Assembly: GCF_002209485.1 (NCBI RefSeq)
Contig: NZ_NJIX01000005.1
Location: 1-64,000, forward strand
Direction of reading: 5' to 3'
From: Achromobacter sp. HZ34
Lineage (GTDB): Bacteria; Pseudomonadota; Gammaproteobacteria; Burkholderiales; Burkholderiaceae_B
DNA length: 64,000 nucleotides
Notes under the pieces: model-generated
The model's input: only the letters and a program-made list of their open reading frames with translations
The model's database searches: none
What the model was told of the DNA's origin: nothing
In this document: in pieces, positions 55,976 to 64,000 of the stretch
How the letters are laid out: every line of letters begins with the position of its first letter
Position numbering within the stretch: the first letter of the stretch is position 1
Position numbers and translations under genes: made by a program

Positions 55976-57367
55976 TCAGCGCTTGCCCGCCAATTCGTGG
56001 CCGGCGCCGCGCGGCATGCGCGCGGTGACCGGCACCGACGCCACCGAGCACAGGCCCAGCACCAGGAAGGCAGGCCAGAAGTCGGTCCAGACGATCTGCG
56101 GATGCCCCTGCGCGTAATGCGAAATCTGCAGCACGATACCCGCCACCACCACGCCCAGGCCCAGTGACATCTGCTGGATCACCGCCGACAGGCTGGTCGC
56201 ACGGCCGACGTCGGCGCTTTCGATCTCCGCGTACGCCAGGGCGTTCAAGGCGGTGAACTGCAGCGACGGGAACACGCCGCCAAACAGCACGACGAACCAG
56301 ATCGCCAGGCGCGACATGCCTGGATGGAAGGCGCCATACACGGCGATGGCCACGCCCGACAGGATGGCATTGACCATCAGCACCGGGCCGAAGCCGAAGC
56401 GGCGCAGCACGGGCTGCGCGATCATCTTCATGAACAGGGCGCCGAAGGCCGAGGCACAGGTGATGGTGCCCGCTTCGAAAGGCGTCATGCCCAGCCCTTC
56501 CTGCAAGGCCAGCGGCAGCAGGAAGGGAATCGCCCCCAGGCCGATGCGAAACAGCGACCCGCCGATCACGGCGGTGTGAAACGTGGGCACCCGCAGGAAG
56601 CTCAGGTCCAGCACGGGATTCTTCGCACGCCGCGCATAGAACCAGTACGCCAGCAGCAGGAGTACACCCACCGCCACCATGATGAGGTTGTCGCGCGTGT
56701 CGATGATGTCGCTGCCCAGCAGCGACATGGCCAGCATGAACAGCGCCGCGCCGCCGCCGGACATCAGGAAGCCGATCCAGTCCAGCGGCCCCGGATGCGG
56801 CATCCGGGTGTTCTCGATATGGCGGTTGGCAAGCCAGATGCCGAGGATGCCGATAGGCACATTGATGAAGAACATCAGGCGCCAATGCAGATACGTGGTG
56901 ATGAAGCCGCCCAGCAAGGGCCCGACCACGGGCCCCAGCAGCGAGGGGATGGTCAGGTAGTTGACCGCGCGCACGAAGTCGGCGCGTGCCACCGAACGGA
57001 AGATGATGATGCGGCCCACCGGCACCATCATGGCGCCGCCCACGCCCTGCACGAAACGCGCCAGCACGAAGGTGAACAGCGACGTGGAGGCCGCGCACAG
57101 CAGCGAGCCTGCGATGAACACGCCGATGGCGGTACGGAACACGGTACGCGAACCGAAGCGATCGGCCACCCAGCCGCAGATGGGGATGAACACCCCCAGG
57201 CCCACGACGTAGCTGGTGACCGCCAGCTTCAGGGTGATCGGGTCCTGGCCCAGGTCGCGCGCCAGTTCAGGCAGGGAGGTGACCAGCACCGTCGCGTCGA
57301 CGTTCTCCATGAAAAGCGCGCAGGCGACGATCAGGGGAACGATGAAAGCGCCCAGGGCGAGTGGCAT
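55976..57367 (-). CDS. MFS transporter, DHA2 (EmrB/QacA-like) family
   Basis: 463 aa with about 13-14 hydrophobic segments. The DHA2 motif near the start is MENVDATVLVTSLPELARDL; WVADRFGSRTVFR is the MFS loop motif A, and GPVVGPLLGGFITTYLHWRLMFFINVPIG is motif C/D region. A proton-driven drug or metabolite exporter. No adjacent EmrA-type adaptor or regulator was found. Confidence 0.88.
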   Translation of the reverse strand: MPLALGAFIVPLIVACALFMENVDATVLVTSLPELARDLGQDPITLKLAVTSYVVGLGVFIPICGWVADRFGSRTVFRTAIGVFIAGSLLCAASTSLFTFVLARFVQGVGGAMMVPVGRIIIFRSVARADFVRAVNYLTIPSLLGPVVGPLLGGFITTYLHWRLMFFINVPIGILGIWLANRHIENTRMPHPGPLDWIGFLMSGGGAALFMLAMSLLGSDIIDTRDNLIMVAVGVLLLLAYWFYARRAKNPVLDLSFLRVPTFHTAVIGGSLFRIGLGAIPFLLPLALQEGLGMTPFEAGTITCASAFGALFMKMIAQPVLRRFGFGPVLMVNAILSGVAIAVYGAFHPGMSRLAIWFVVLFGGVFPSLQFTALNALAYAEIESADVGRATSLSAVIQQMSLGLGVVVAGIVLQISHYAQGHPQIVWTDFWPAFLVLGLCSVASVPVTARMPRGAGHELAGKR

Positions 57368-57480
57368 GGCTACAGTGGCAAGCGGCGGGGGGTTGAGGCG
57401 TAGGGTCGAGGTATGACCCAGGCCGTGATTATGACACCGTGCGGCGTCACCCCACCGATTTCAGTAAAGCGTCAGCGGCA

Positions 57481-58107
57481 TCACCACGTCAGCGGTTTCC
57501 AGTTCAAGGCCGCGCGCGAGTAAGGCTGTTCGGAACCTGACAGTTTCAGCGCCATGACCACCACCAGATCATGCGTGCGCGCTTTCGGCACGACCACATA
57601 ACTGGCCGCGGTGGACACCACGAAGCCCAGCGCCACCGCGCCCACCCGCAGGCCGCTGCGATGGTCCGGCCATTTCAGCAGCACCACGCTGGATGCGATG
57701 CCGCCGATCAGCAGGCCCAGGATGACTTCCGACGGCGAATGCGCATGCAGGTACAGGCGCGAGATGCCGATCAAGATGGCCAGCAGCGCGCCGACGGCCG
57801 TGCCCCAGCGGGCTCCGCGTTCCGAATGCACATTACCCAGGGCGTAACCCAGCACGGGATAAATGGCCGCGCTGACCATGGAATGGCCGCTGAAGCCCGT
57901 GAAGTCTATGGCTTCCCAGCCATAGCCCCAGCCCAGGAAGGCAAGCTTGGACACCAGCACGACCAGCGCCGCGATGGCGAAGGCGCAGGCCCACTTGATG
58001 ACCGTGACACGCTCCGAGGCGACCAGGAACAGCGTCGCCAATACGGCAGCCGGCACCAGCAGACGCGATTCGCCGATGGCCGATAGAAAAACCCAAAAGG
58101 AAGACAT
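57481..58107 (-). CDS. PAP2-family membrane phosphatase
   Basis: 208 aa with five to six transmembrane segments. Phosphatase motif 2 is FSGHSM and motif 3 SRLYLHAHSPSEVILG; motif 1 (KxxxxxxRP) is degenerate. Such enzymes dephosphorylate lipid phosphates such as undecaprenyl pyrophosphate or phosphatidate. Motif loss at site 1 leaves activity uncertain. Confidence 0.82.
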   Translation of the reverse strand: MSSFWVFLSAIGESRLLVPAAVLATLFLVASERVTVIKWACAFAIAALVVLVSKLAFLGWGYGWEAIDFTGFSGHSMVSAAIYPVLGYALGNVHSERGARWGTAVGALLAILIGISRLYLHAHSPSEVILGLLIGGIASSVVLLKWPDHRSGLRVGAVALGFVVSTAASYVVVPKARTHDLVVVMALKLSGSEQPYSRAALNWKPLTW

Positions 58108-58231
58108 GCCCTGCCCTGCAAAAAAGATTCAGCCGTCAGACCGAGCGGCACAACGGAAGTTCACATGCGGTCGAACCACACTCCGATCGTTCTTTGACGC
58201 TGGCAGGCTGCCCTTGTCCTGCCCAGCTTCG

Positions 58232-58987
58232 CTAATGCCCGTTCTTGTACCGCGCATACAGCGCGATGACGTCGCGCACATACTGGCGCGTTTCCGCATA
58301 GGGCGGCACGTCATCGTACTTGGCCACCGCCCCGGGTCCTGCATTGTAGGCGGCCAAGGCCAGGTCCAGGCGCCCGGGATAACGGTCCAGCAAACTGCGC
58401 AGGTGACGCGAGCCGGCGTTGACGTTGGTGGCCGGGTCCACCAGTGCCGCCTCGATGTCCTCCTGCTTCACCAGACTGGCCGCCGTGCCTGGCATCAACT
58501 GCATCAGGCCCAGTGCGCCACGCGGTGAGCGGGCGTCCTTGCGAAAGCCCGACTCCACGGCGATGACAGCGCCCAGCAAGGCACTGTCCACACCCGCATC
58601 GGCGGCGGCCTTGGAAATGATGCCGCGATAGCTTTCCATCCCCGGATGCGCCAGCAGATCGCGGATACGGGCATTCTCGCTTGCGCCCAGGTTCAGTCCC
58701 AAGTCCAGGCCCGGATCCCCCTCGGCCACGGGCGGCATTGCCAGCGCGACCGGTGCGAAGTCCGCTATCCGCAAGGGTGCCGCCCGCGCCTTCGCGCGGT
58801 TCTGGGCGCGCTGGTAGTACTTGGCATAGCCCTTGGGCACCACCATGGAGCGCGCGTTGCCGAAGGGATCCCGGTAGCGGTAGACGTCGCCCGCCACCGC
58901 GCTATCCGGCCACAGCGCCAATACCGCCGCGGTCAACAGCCCCGCCATGATCACTCGTCTTGCCAGGGATGGCCACAGTGTCATCAT
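58232..58987 (-). CDS. Lytic transglycosylase (SLT domain) protein
   Basis: About 251 aa if started at 58987; starts at 59017 and 58948 are also in frame. A signal segment (ITAGLLTAAVLALW-type) is followed by a variable region and a C-terminal SLT domain. The catalytic Glu is in AVIAVESGFRKDARSPRG, followed by ALGLMQLMPGTA and LALAAYNAGPGAV. Cleaves peptidoglycan glycan strands in the periplasm. Confidence 0.87.
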   Translation of the reverse strand: MMTLWPSLARRVIMAGLLTAAVLALWPDSAVAGDVYRYRDPFGNARSMVVPKGYAKYYQRAQNRAKARAAPLRIADFAPVALAMPPVAEGDPGLDLGLNLGASENARIRDLLAHPGMESYRGIISKAAADAGVDSALLGAVIAVESGFRKDARSPRGALGLMQLMPGTAASLVKQEDIEAALVDPATNVNAGSRHLRSLLDRYPGRLDLALAAYNAGPGAVAKYDDVPPYAETRQYVRDVIALYARYKNGH

Positions 58988-59145
58988 CGTCGTCGCATTC
59001 CATGGCCCGACGCACACACGCGGTCCCCGGGCAACGCGTCGCGCCGCCTGTATCCGCCCCCGGAAAACGCATCATGACCCAGCCCCGCTGCGCTTGTCTC
59101 TCAGGCCGATGGGGGAGCTTTGCCATCCCTCAAGGGGATAGATGA

Positions 59146-60594
59146 CTACGCTTTGCTCGGATCCTGCATGAACCCCAGGTCGCGGCCGTCGAAGCGGCGC
59201 AGGTTCGGGAATACGTCGTCGAGCGTCCCGGCGCCGGCGCCGAACCAGGTTGCCAGCGTGGCGCCGAACTGATCCACCGCCACGTCCGGCAACATGCGGC
59301 CATGGTCGACGAAACCCGGCCCGTCCAATGCCAATTCGGGATGCTTGCCGTAGAACCGGCCACCGCGCACCGCCCCGCCCAGCACCAGGTGATGGCCCCC
59401 CCAACCGTGATCGGAACCATTGCCGTTGGACACCAGCGTGCGGCCGAACTCCGAGGCGCTGAAGGTGGTCACCTGGCCAGCCACGCCCATGGCGTCCAGC
59501 GCCTGCTGGAACTCGGCCATGGCGCCGCCCAGTTCGCGCAACAGGCCGGGATGCACGTCGTTCAGGCCATCGTGGTTGTCGTAGCCATTCTGCGTCACGA
59601 AGAACACCTGGCGGCGCATGCCCAAGGTGTCGCGCGCGGCGATCATGCGCGCCACGATCTTCAACTGCGCCGCCAATGGCGTGGCGAAAGCGCCGCCCAC
59701 GCTATCGCGCGCCAAGGCGGTACGCAGGCGCGCGTCGGCGCGGATGGAACGCGCCACCAGGGCCGCATGCTGACGCTCGAACAGATGCTCGCCGGACTGC
59801 GTGATCAGCAGGCGCATGAGATCGGTGCACGTCGTCGAACCGTAGGTGTCCCGTTGCAGTAGTTCGATGGGGGTGGAGCCCGCCGGACTGACGCGGTAGG
59901 CGCTGACATGGCGTCCCGCCAGCAGCAGCGCGCTACCGCCCGCCGTCACGCCCGTGAAGGTGGCATTGGCATTGGCCGCGATGAAGAGGTCCGCCAGGCG
60001 GCCGCCCCAGCCGGACGTCGCGCCTTCCGGCGCCAATGCCTGCCAGTAGGCCTGCTGGTCGTTGTGCGAGAACAGCTTGGGCGGCAACGGCACGCGGGCG
60101 CCGACGTAGTCGCGCTTGGTGGTGGGCTGGGCCAGCGGGCCGACGTTCAACTGCACCGCCAACTGGCCCCGTTCGAACCACGGCAGCAGTGGCGCCAGAC
60201 CAGGTGCCAAGGCGTAGGCCTGGTCGCCCGGCAAGGCATCCTTGGGCTTGAGCACGGTGGCGGCCAGCTTGTCACGCGCCAGCGCGATGTCGGCGCGGGC
60301 CTGGAAATAGCGGGCGTGGCGCGTGGCGTCGTAAGGGACGATGGTGTTGTAGGGGTCGTTGCCGCCGTACAGGAAGATGCAGACCAGGGCTTTGTAGTCG
60401 TCGACGGGCGCGGCCGCAGTGGCGGCGCCCGACTGCCCCGCCGTGGCCTGGCCCGCGGCTACCGCCGGCTGCGCCACCGCCGCGGCCGCCCCCACCGCGG
60501 CCATCTGCAGCGCCAATGGGGCGGCGGTGCCGCTCATGCCGAGCAGGGAAGCCCGCCGCAGGAACTCACGTCGCGTGGTTTTGCTGTTCATCAT
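59146..60594 (-). CDS. Tat-exported DUF1501 protein
   Basis: 482 aa. The N-terminus MMNSKTTRREFLRRASL carries a twin-arginine signal. The DUF1501 core follows (ALVCIFLYGGNDPYNTIVP, FSASEFGRTLVSNGNGSDHGWGGHH, GRMLPDVAVDQ); the Asp/His-rich SDHGWGGHH resembles sulfatase/alkaline-phosphatase-like metal sites. It overlaps the upstream DUF1800 gene by 4 bp (ATGATGA), so the two are translationally coupled. This pair is widespread but of unknown function. Confidence 0.87.
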   Translation of the reverse strand: MMNSKTTRREFLRRASLLGMSGTAAPLALQMAAVGAAAAVAQPAVAAGQATAGQSGAATAAAPVDDYKALVCIFLYGGNDPYNTIVPYDATRHARYFQARADIALARDKLAATVLKPKDALPGDQAYALAPGLAPLLPWFERGQLAVQLNVGPLAQPTTKRDYVGARVPLPPKLFSHNDQQAYWQALAPEGATSGWGGRLADLFIAANANATFTGVTAGGSALLLAGRHVSAYRVSPAGSTPIELLQRDTYGSTTCTDLMRLLITQSGEHLFERQHAALVARSIRADARLRTALARDSVGGAFATPLAAQLKIVARMIAARDTLGMRRQVFFVTQNGYDNHDGLNDVHPGLLRELGGAMAEFQQALDAMGVAGQVTTFSASEFGRTLVSNGNGSDHGWGGHHLVLGGAVRGGRFYGKHPELALDGPGFVDHGRMLPDVAVDQFGATLATWFGAGAGTLDDVFPNLRRFDGRDLGFMQDPSKA

Positions 60595-62183
60595 TTCTGC
60601 ACCAGGTATTCCGGTGTCGCCGCGACCAGCATGATGGCGGCGCGTACGCGGTCCAGCTTGCGGGGCGCCGGGATCTCCGCCACCGCATCGGCGATGACGC
60701 GCGCGGTGGCCGGGTTGAACGCATCGCCCGCCAGCAGCAGGGTCACCCGCCGCAACAGCGCCTGCGTATCGTCGGCCAGCGCCACCTCGGCCGCGTAATC
60801 GGTCTGCACATCCTCCCAACCACGATCGACGTAGATCGCCAGGAAGTTCAGGTAGCCCGCCACGCTGGTCTCGTCCGTGATCTGGAATTCCGGCGCCACC
60901 AGCCCCAGCTGCGCGATGGCGGTATTGGGCGGCGTGAAGCGCGGGCGGAAGAAGTTGAACACCGACGGCGCCCGCAAAGGACTCTGTCCCAGGCGGATGG
61001 TGCTGTCGGTCGTATCCGGCATGGACCATTGCCCATTGCGCGAGGTGGCGCCGAAAGCCCGCGCCCACGCGGCGAAGCGCACGATGGGTTCCCGCACCTT
61101 GCCCCAGGTGGGCGCGTTCAGCTCGGGCGCGCGCGCTTCCGGATCCAGCAACACGGCCCGCAGTACCGCGCCCAGGTCGCCGCGCCGGCCCTTGCCGTTG
61201 TCGGCGAAGGCCGCCGCGACGCGGCCCACGTAAGCGGGGCTGGGATTGCTGGTGACCAGCCGCTGTATCAGCTGCGTGCCGATGAAGGGGCCGACGTTGG
61301 GATGGGCGCACAAGGTATCCAGGGCAATGCGCAAGGACTCCATCCCGCCGGTGCCCGGTGGAATCACCGTTCCCAGGAAACGCTTCTCCGACATCGAATG
61401 GTTGGCCGGATTCAAGGCCATGGGACGGCGCTGGCACTCCGGTTCCGTTTCCTGTCCCGCCAGGTCCCAGCCGGTGAACACTTTGGCCAGGCCCCGCACG
61501 TCGTCGTTGGTATAGGTCTCCACCGCCTTGCCGTCGCGCAGCTTCAGGCTGCCGTCGGGGTTGAGCTCGTACAGGCCGATGGTGAACAGCTGCATCACCT
61601 CGCGCGCGTAGTTTTCATCGGGCGAACGGCCGGTCTTGACGTCTTCCTTGCGGCTGCCACGATAGGTGAGCATGCAGCCCATGGCCAGGCTGCGCGTGAC
61701 GCCTTCCAGCATGTCGCGGAAATTGCCCAGGCTGTGCGTGGACAACGTATCCATGAAGGACGCCGCGCCGAACATGGGCCAGGAAGCCGAAATGGACAGC
61801 ACGTTGATGACGAAGATTTCGGAGAACGCGAAGGCGGCGCGGGTGCGCAACTGGTCGGGCGCCGCGATGAACTTGCGCCACAGCGTGGCTTCCAGGGGCG
61901 CATTGATGCCGTTGCCCTTATAGGCTTCGGTGTTCTTGCCCATCGCCACCAGCCAGTCGAAATGGGACTGCGAATGCGGCGCGGCCAGCTGCTCATCCAC
62001 CCAGCGGGCGTAGCCCATGGCCACCACCCGGTCGATCTCGGCGGGCGTAGGTCCGAACGTAGCCTGCGCCAGGAAGCGCGAGGCCTGCCCGGCGGTTGGA
62101 GCGGGGCCAGGGCCTGGCGCAGGACCTGGGGCGTTAAGCGAAGGAGCGGTGGCGGTGGCTGGCATGCGGACCACCATAGCCAT
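60591..62183 (-). CDS. DUF1800 protein
   Basis: 530 aa. A Pro/Gly-rich leader (about 15-32) precedes the DUF1800 domain (FLAQATFGPTPAEID, NFFRPRFTPPNTAIAQLGL, TPEYLVQK at the C-terminus). The function of DUF1800 is unknown; it co-occurs with DUF1501 in many phyla. The start could be 62165 instead of 62183. No clear signal peptide is seen. Confidence 0.85.
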   Translation of the reverse strand: MAMVVRMPATATAPSLNAPGPAPGPGPAPTAGQASRFLAQATFGPTPAEIDRVVAMGYARWVDEQLAAPHSQSHFDWLVAMGKNTEAYKGNGINAPLEATLWRKFIAAPDQLRTRAAFAFSEIFVINVLSISASWPMFGAASFMDTLSTHSLGNFRDMLEGVTRSLAMGCMLTYRGSRKEDVKTGRSPDENYAREVMQLFTIGLYELNPDGSLKLRDGKAVETYTNDDVRGLAKVFTGWDLAGQETEPECQRRPMALNPANHSMSEKRFLGTVIPPGTGGMESLRIALDTLCAHPNVGPFIGTQLIQRLVTSNPSPAYVGRVAAAFADNGKGRRGDLGAVLRAVLLDPEARAPELNAPTWGKVREPIVRFAAWARAFGATSRNGQWSMPDTTDSTIRLGQSPLRAPSVFNFFRPRFTPPNTAIAQLGLVAPEFQITDETSVAGYLNFLAIYVDRGWEDVQTDYAAEVALADDTQALLRRVTLLLAGDAFNPATARVIADAVAEIPAPRKLDRVRAAIMLVAATPEYLVQK

Positions 62184-62666
62184 GCCATCGCGGGCTTACA
62201 ACCGCTGCGTTTGGGGGAGAAGCGCGGTGAAGGATTAGGGCTTTGGACCTTTCCTCATCCCTATGCAGGAGGAAAATCCGCGGCGCACCCTTGTAATCCT
62301 GTCTTGCCTTCGCGGAGAGGGCGCCATTTTTTGCTGTGCGGCAACGTCAGCATTGAAAAAATCTGCTCATCCCCAGAAACATGCGATGGTTTCCCGCATG
62401 GTCATCATCCGAAAAAGGCCGCGCCTCATCCTTCGGGATGGTGGCGCCAGAGGGCCGTTTTTTGCAAAACTTCCCTCACCCAGCGGCTGACTATGCCCTG
62501 AAGCAGCCCTGGGGACTAGCCTTGGAAAAAGGCCTTCAGACTGGCACGGGCGGCGCACCACAACGGTGCCGCCGTTCGTTCCTTCCCCTTTATTTCGGCC
62601 AGGCACGCGACTTGCTCAAGTGCTGCGCCGCGCCATTGCGGCTACCCCGCGGATTAGGAGAATGTT
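62184..62666. other. Intergenic region with structured elements
   Basis: 483 bp without a gene. A hairpin at 62421-62447 (GCGCC-T-CATCC-TTCG-GGATG-GT-GGCGC) is followed by a T-run (62458-62463), and flanking AAAAAGGCC can pair with GGCC-G-TTTTTT. A similar T-run element, GAGGGCGCCATTTTTTGC, lies at about 62317-62335. These could be terminators or part of a small RNA on the plus strand. AGGAG at about 62656 serves the hemerythrin gene. Confidence 0.5.
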
Positions 62667-63146
62667 ATGGACAAGGCTGAAATCCCTCTCGCCCAACGCG
62701 ACGCGCTGGGACTGATGCTGGATGATCATTTCAAGATCAAGCACCTTTTCAAGGCTTTCAGCCGTGAAAAGGACGCCGAGACCCGCGAGGCCATCGCCCA
62801 TGAGGCGTGCCTGACGCTGACGGTCATCGCGCAAATCGAAGAAGAGCTTTTTTACCCCTACGTCCGGGCGCGTAACGAAGCGGCTTTCGGCTACCTGATC
62901 GACAAGGCCATGGTCGAGCACTCGTGCATCCGCAGCCTGATCGCGCAGATCCAGGGCATGACCTCGGATGACAGCATGTTCCACGCCAAGGTCGCGGTGC
63001 TGGGCGAATTGACCAGCCACCACGTCAACGGCGAAGAGGGCGAGCTGTATCCCAAGCTGATCGTGATGAATGAAGACTTGCGCGACATTGGCGCGCAAAT
63101 GCAGCAACGCAAGGACGAAATAACCATCGAAGCGCACATTGCCTGA
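62667..63146 (+). CDS. Hemerythrin-domain protein
   Basis: 159 aa, four-helix hemerythrin fold. Candidate iron ligands: His in LMLDDHFKIKHLFKAF, Glu in QIEEELFYPY, His in AMVEHSCIRSLI and His/Glu in LTSHHVNGEEGELYPKL. Such proteins bind O2, NO or iron, and some repair iron-sulfur clusters. Two genes downstream belong to the same strand, ending at a terminator. Confidence 0.87.
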   Translation: MDKAEIPLAQRDALGLMLDDHFKIKHLFKAFSREKDAETREAIAHEACLTLTVIAQIEEELFYPYVRARNEAAFGYLIDKAMVEHSCIRSLIAQIQGMTSDDSMFHAKVAVLGELTSHHVNGEEGELYPKLIVMNEDLRDIGAQMQQRKDEITIEAHIA

Positions 63147-63166
63147 GATGGTGGGACTGAGGCACG

Positions 63167-63379
63167 ATGAAAATACTGACTAAGGAAACCCAGCAATCGC
63201 GCGCCACGTTATGGCTGGCGCCGGTTACCCAAGGCGGGTTCCGATGGGAAGTGGAGGTCGTCGACACGGGTAAGACGACCGTGCCTCACGTTATCCAATC
63301 CGAGCACGTGTTTCGCACGCCGACGGACGCCGCGCTGGATGGCATCCGGGCGCTGGAATCGATGGAAGTCGTCCAGTAG
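63167..63379 (+). CDS. Small hypothetical protein
   Basis: 70 aa, no recognised domain. GAGG lies eight bases before the ATG at 63167, and the gap to the hemerythrin gene is only 20 bp, so it is probably co-transcribed. Sequence has an alternating beta-strand pattern (FRWEVEVVDTGKTT) with no signal peptide or cysteines. A strong terminator follows. Confidence 0.65.
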   Translation: MKILTKETQQSRATLWLAPVTQGGFRWEVEVVDTGKTTVPHVIQSEHVFRTPTDAALDGIRALESMEVVQ

Positions 63380-63397
63380 GCGGGCAACGTGCCCAGG

Positions 63398-63427
63398 AAA
63401 ACGCACCGCGACGCGGTGCGTTTTTTT
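63398..63427 (+). terminator. Intrinsic terminator after hemerythrin operon
   Basis: Stem ACGCACCGC / GCGGTGCGT with loop GAC, followed by seven T residues. Confidence 0.92.
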
Positions 63428-63462
63428 ATTGGGCGGCGCCGTCCAAACCGTGCGCGTGGGCC

Positions 63463-64000
63463 CTATTTGCCGGGTACCACGCTGGCGGGCGCCGCCGGGG
63501 AAGCGGGCGAGACAGGGGCGGGCGGCGCGGCCGGTTTCTGCGGATGATCGCCCAGCCAGCCGGCGGGATTGCTGTTGCGCACTGTCGTGCGTAGCTCCCT
63601 GCCCTTGTCCAGGTGCCCTTGCAAGGCCGGCAGGTTCTTCGCGGCGAAAGCCTTGACGTCCGCATCGCGGGCATTCCTCGCCGCGTCCGTGAACAGTTTG
63701 ACGGCATCGCGGTGGGCGCTGACCGCCACTTTTTCCACATAGGCCCGGTCGAATCGATTGCGCTGGGAGTTCTGCAACTGGCGCAGCAGGGACTGCTGTG
63801 CCCGCGACGGCTCCGTGGGTAGTTGCGCGCCCTTGCTGTCGGCCAGGGCCTGCAGGTCGCGCGCCACCGCCGTGTGGTCGGTGATCATCATCTGGGCGAA
63901 ACGCTTGACGTCGTCATTGCCGGACTGGTCCAGGGCAAGCTTGCTGGCTGCCATTTCGAACAGGCCGGCCTGCCCCGCCTGCAACAGAAAGCGCTGGTCG
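63463..64000 (-). CDS. DUF4142-domain protein, cut by window edge
   Basis: The last about 179 residues of a DUF4142 protein; reading past the internal ATG at 63984 gives DQRFLLQAGQAGLFEMAAS, the usual family start after a signal peptide, so the true start lies beyond position 64000. DUF4142 is a periplasmic ferritin-like helical domain of unknown function. The C-terminus is a Pro/Ala-rich tail. Convergent with the hemerythrin operon across its terminator. Confidence 0.85.
   Translation of the reverse strand, partial: DQRFLLQAGQAGLFEMAASKLALDQSGNDDVKRFAQMMITDHTAVARDLQALADSKGAQLPTEPSRAQQSLLRQLQNSQRNRFDRAYVEKVAVSAHRDAVKLFTDAARNARDADVKAFAAKNLPALQGHLDKGRELRTTVRNSNPAGWLGDHPQKPAAPPAPVSPASPAAPASVVPGK

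Noticed and set aside
60516-62501. 661-aa plus-strand frame opposite DUF1800
   Set aside because: No domain, crosses an intergenic region and the opposite gene.

Overview
The window is high-GC, densely packed bacterial chromosome. Gene content points to a betaproteobacterium of the Alcaligenaceae (Bordetella/Achromobacter type): two tripartite tricarboxylate (TctAB) transporter pairs, a TctDE-like two-component system, a proS-ybgC-tolQRAB-pal-cpoB block, a zapA-6S RNA locus and a transaldolase/phosphoglucose isomerase fusion. The genus is inferred from gene content only. No prophage, insertion sequence, CRISPR array or tRNA was recognised.

Layout. 1-466: the upstream regulatory region of a leftward operon, with tandem sigma70 promoters that look like rRNA promoters; the transcribed genes lie off the left edge. 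467-2731: an Lrp/AsnC regulator divergent from 4-hydroxyphenylpyruvate dioxygenase (tyrosine catabolism), with a perfect inverted repeat between them, then a cytochrome c. 2889-5600: lgt, a SIMPL-domain protein, the 6S RNA gene, zapA and a coiled-coil gene. 6357-17346: two tctBA pairs, a cytoplasmic gamma-glutamyltransferase-family enzyme, a beta-hydroxyacid dehydrogenase, a GhrA-type reductase, a TctE/TctD-like pair and rppH; no TctC binding protein is present. 17413-24628: proS, ybgC and the whole Tol-Pal envelope-constriction system. 24757-28113: a heparinase II/III-family protein carrying in-frame tandem repeats, an alpha/beta hydrolase and an MgtC-like membrane protein.

28304-34119 is a four-gene signalling cassette (membrane hybrid kinase with three receivers, CheR, receiver-less CheB, receiver-kinase) without a chemoreceptor or CheA/CheW. 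34073-37022 is a leftward operon (beta-propeller, polysaccharide deacetylase, sterol-desaturase family) whose upstream region has a perfect FNR/ANR-type site. 37296-41299 holds a modular methyltransferase, a PepSY protein, a TauE/SafE exporter and a hydratase.

41517-51096 is a pentose-phosphate cluster: polyphosphate glucokinase with a cationic tail, transketolase, Tal-Pgi fusion, short 6-phosphogluconate dehydrogenase, Zwf and a HAD phosphatase. Together these can phosphorylate glucose with polyphosphate and cycle it through the oxidative pathway, but no 6-phosphogluconolactonase is present. 51151-53467 is a D-tartrate-dehydratase-like gene divergent from a LysR regulator with a near-perfect inverted repeat. 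The right end has a phage-type ASCH-like orphan, a 2-hydroxyacid dehydrogenase, DUF2501, an MFS exporter, PAP2, a lytic transglycosylase, a DUF1800/DUF1501 pair, hemerythrin, and a DUF4142 gene cut by the right edge.

The best candidates for little-described biology are the kinase-CheR-CheB cassette, the FNR-box propeller/deacetylase/desaturase operon, the DUF1800-DUF1501 pair, the repeat-bearing heparinase, and the repeated stop-codon ladder after zapA.
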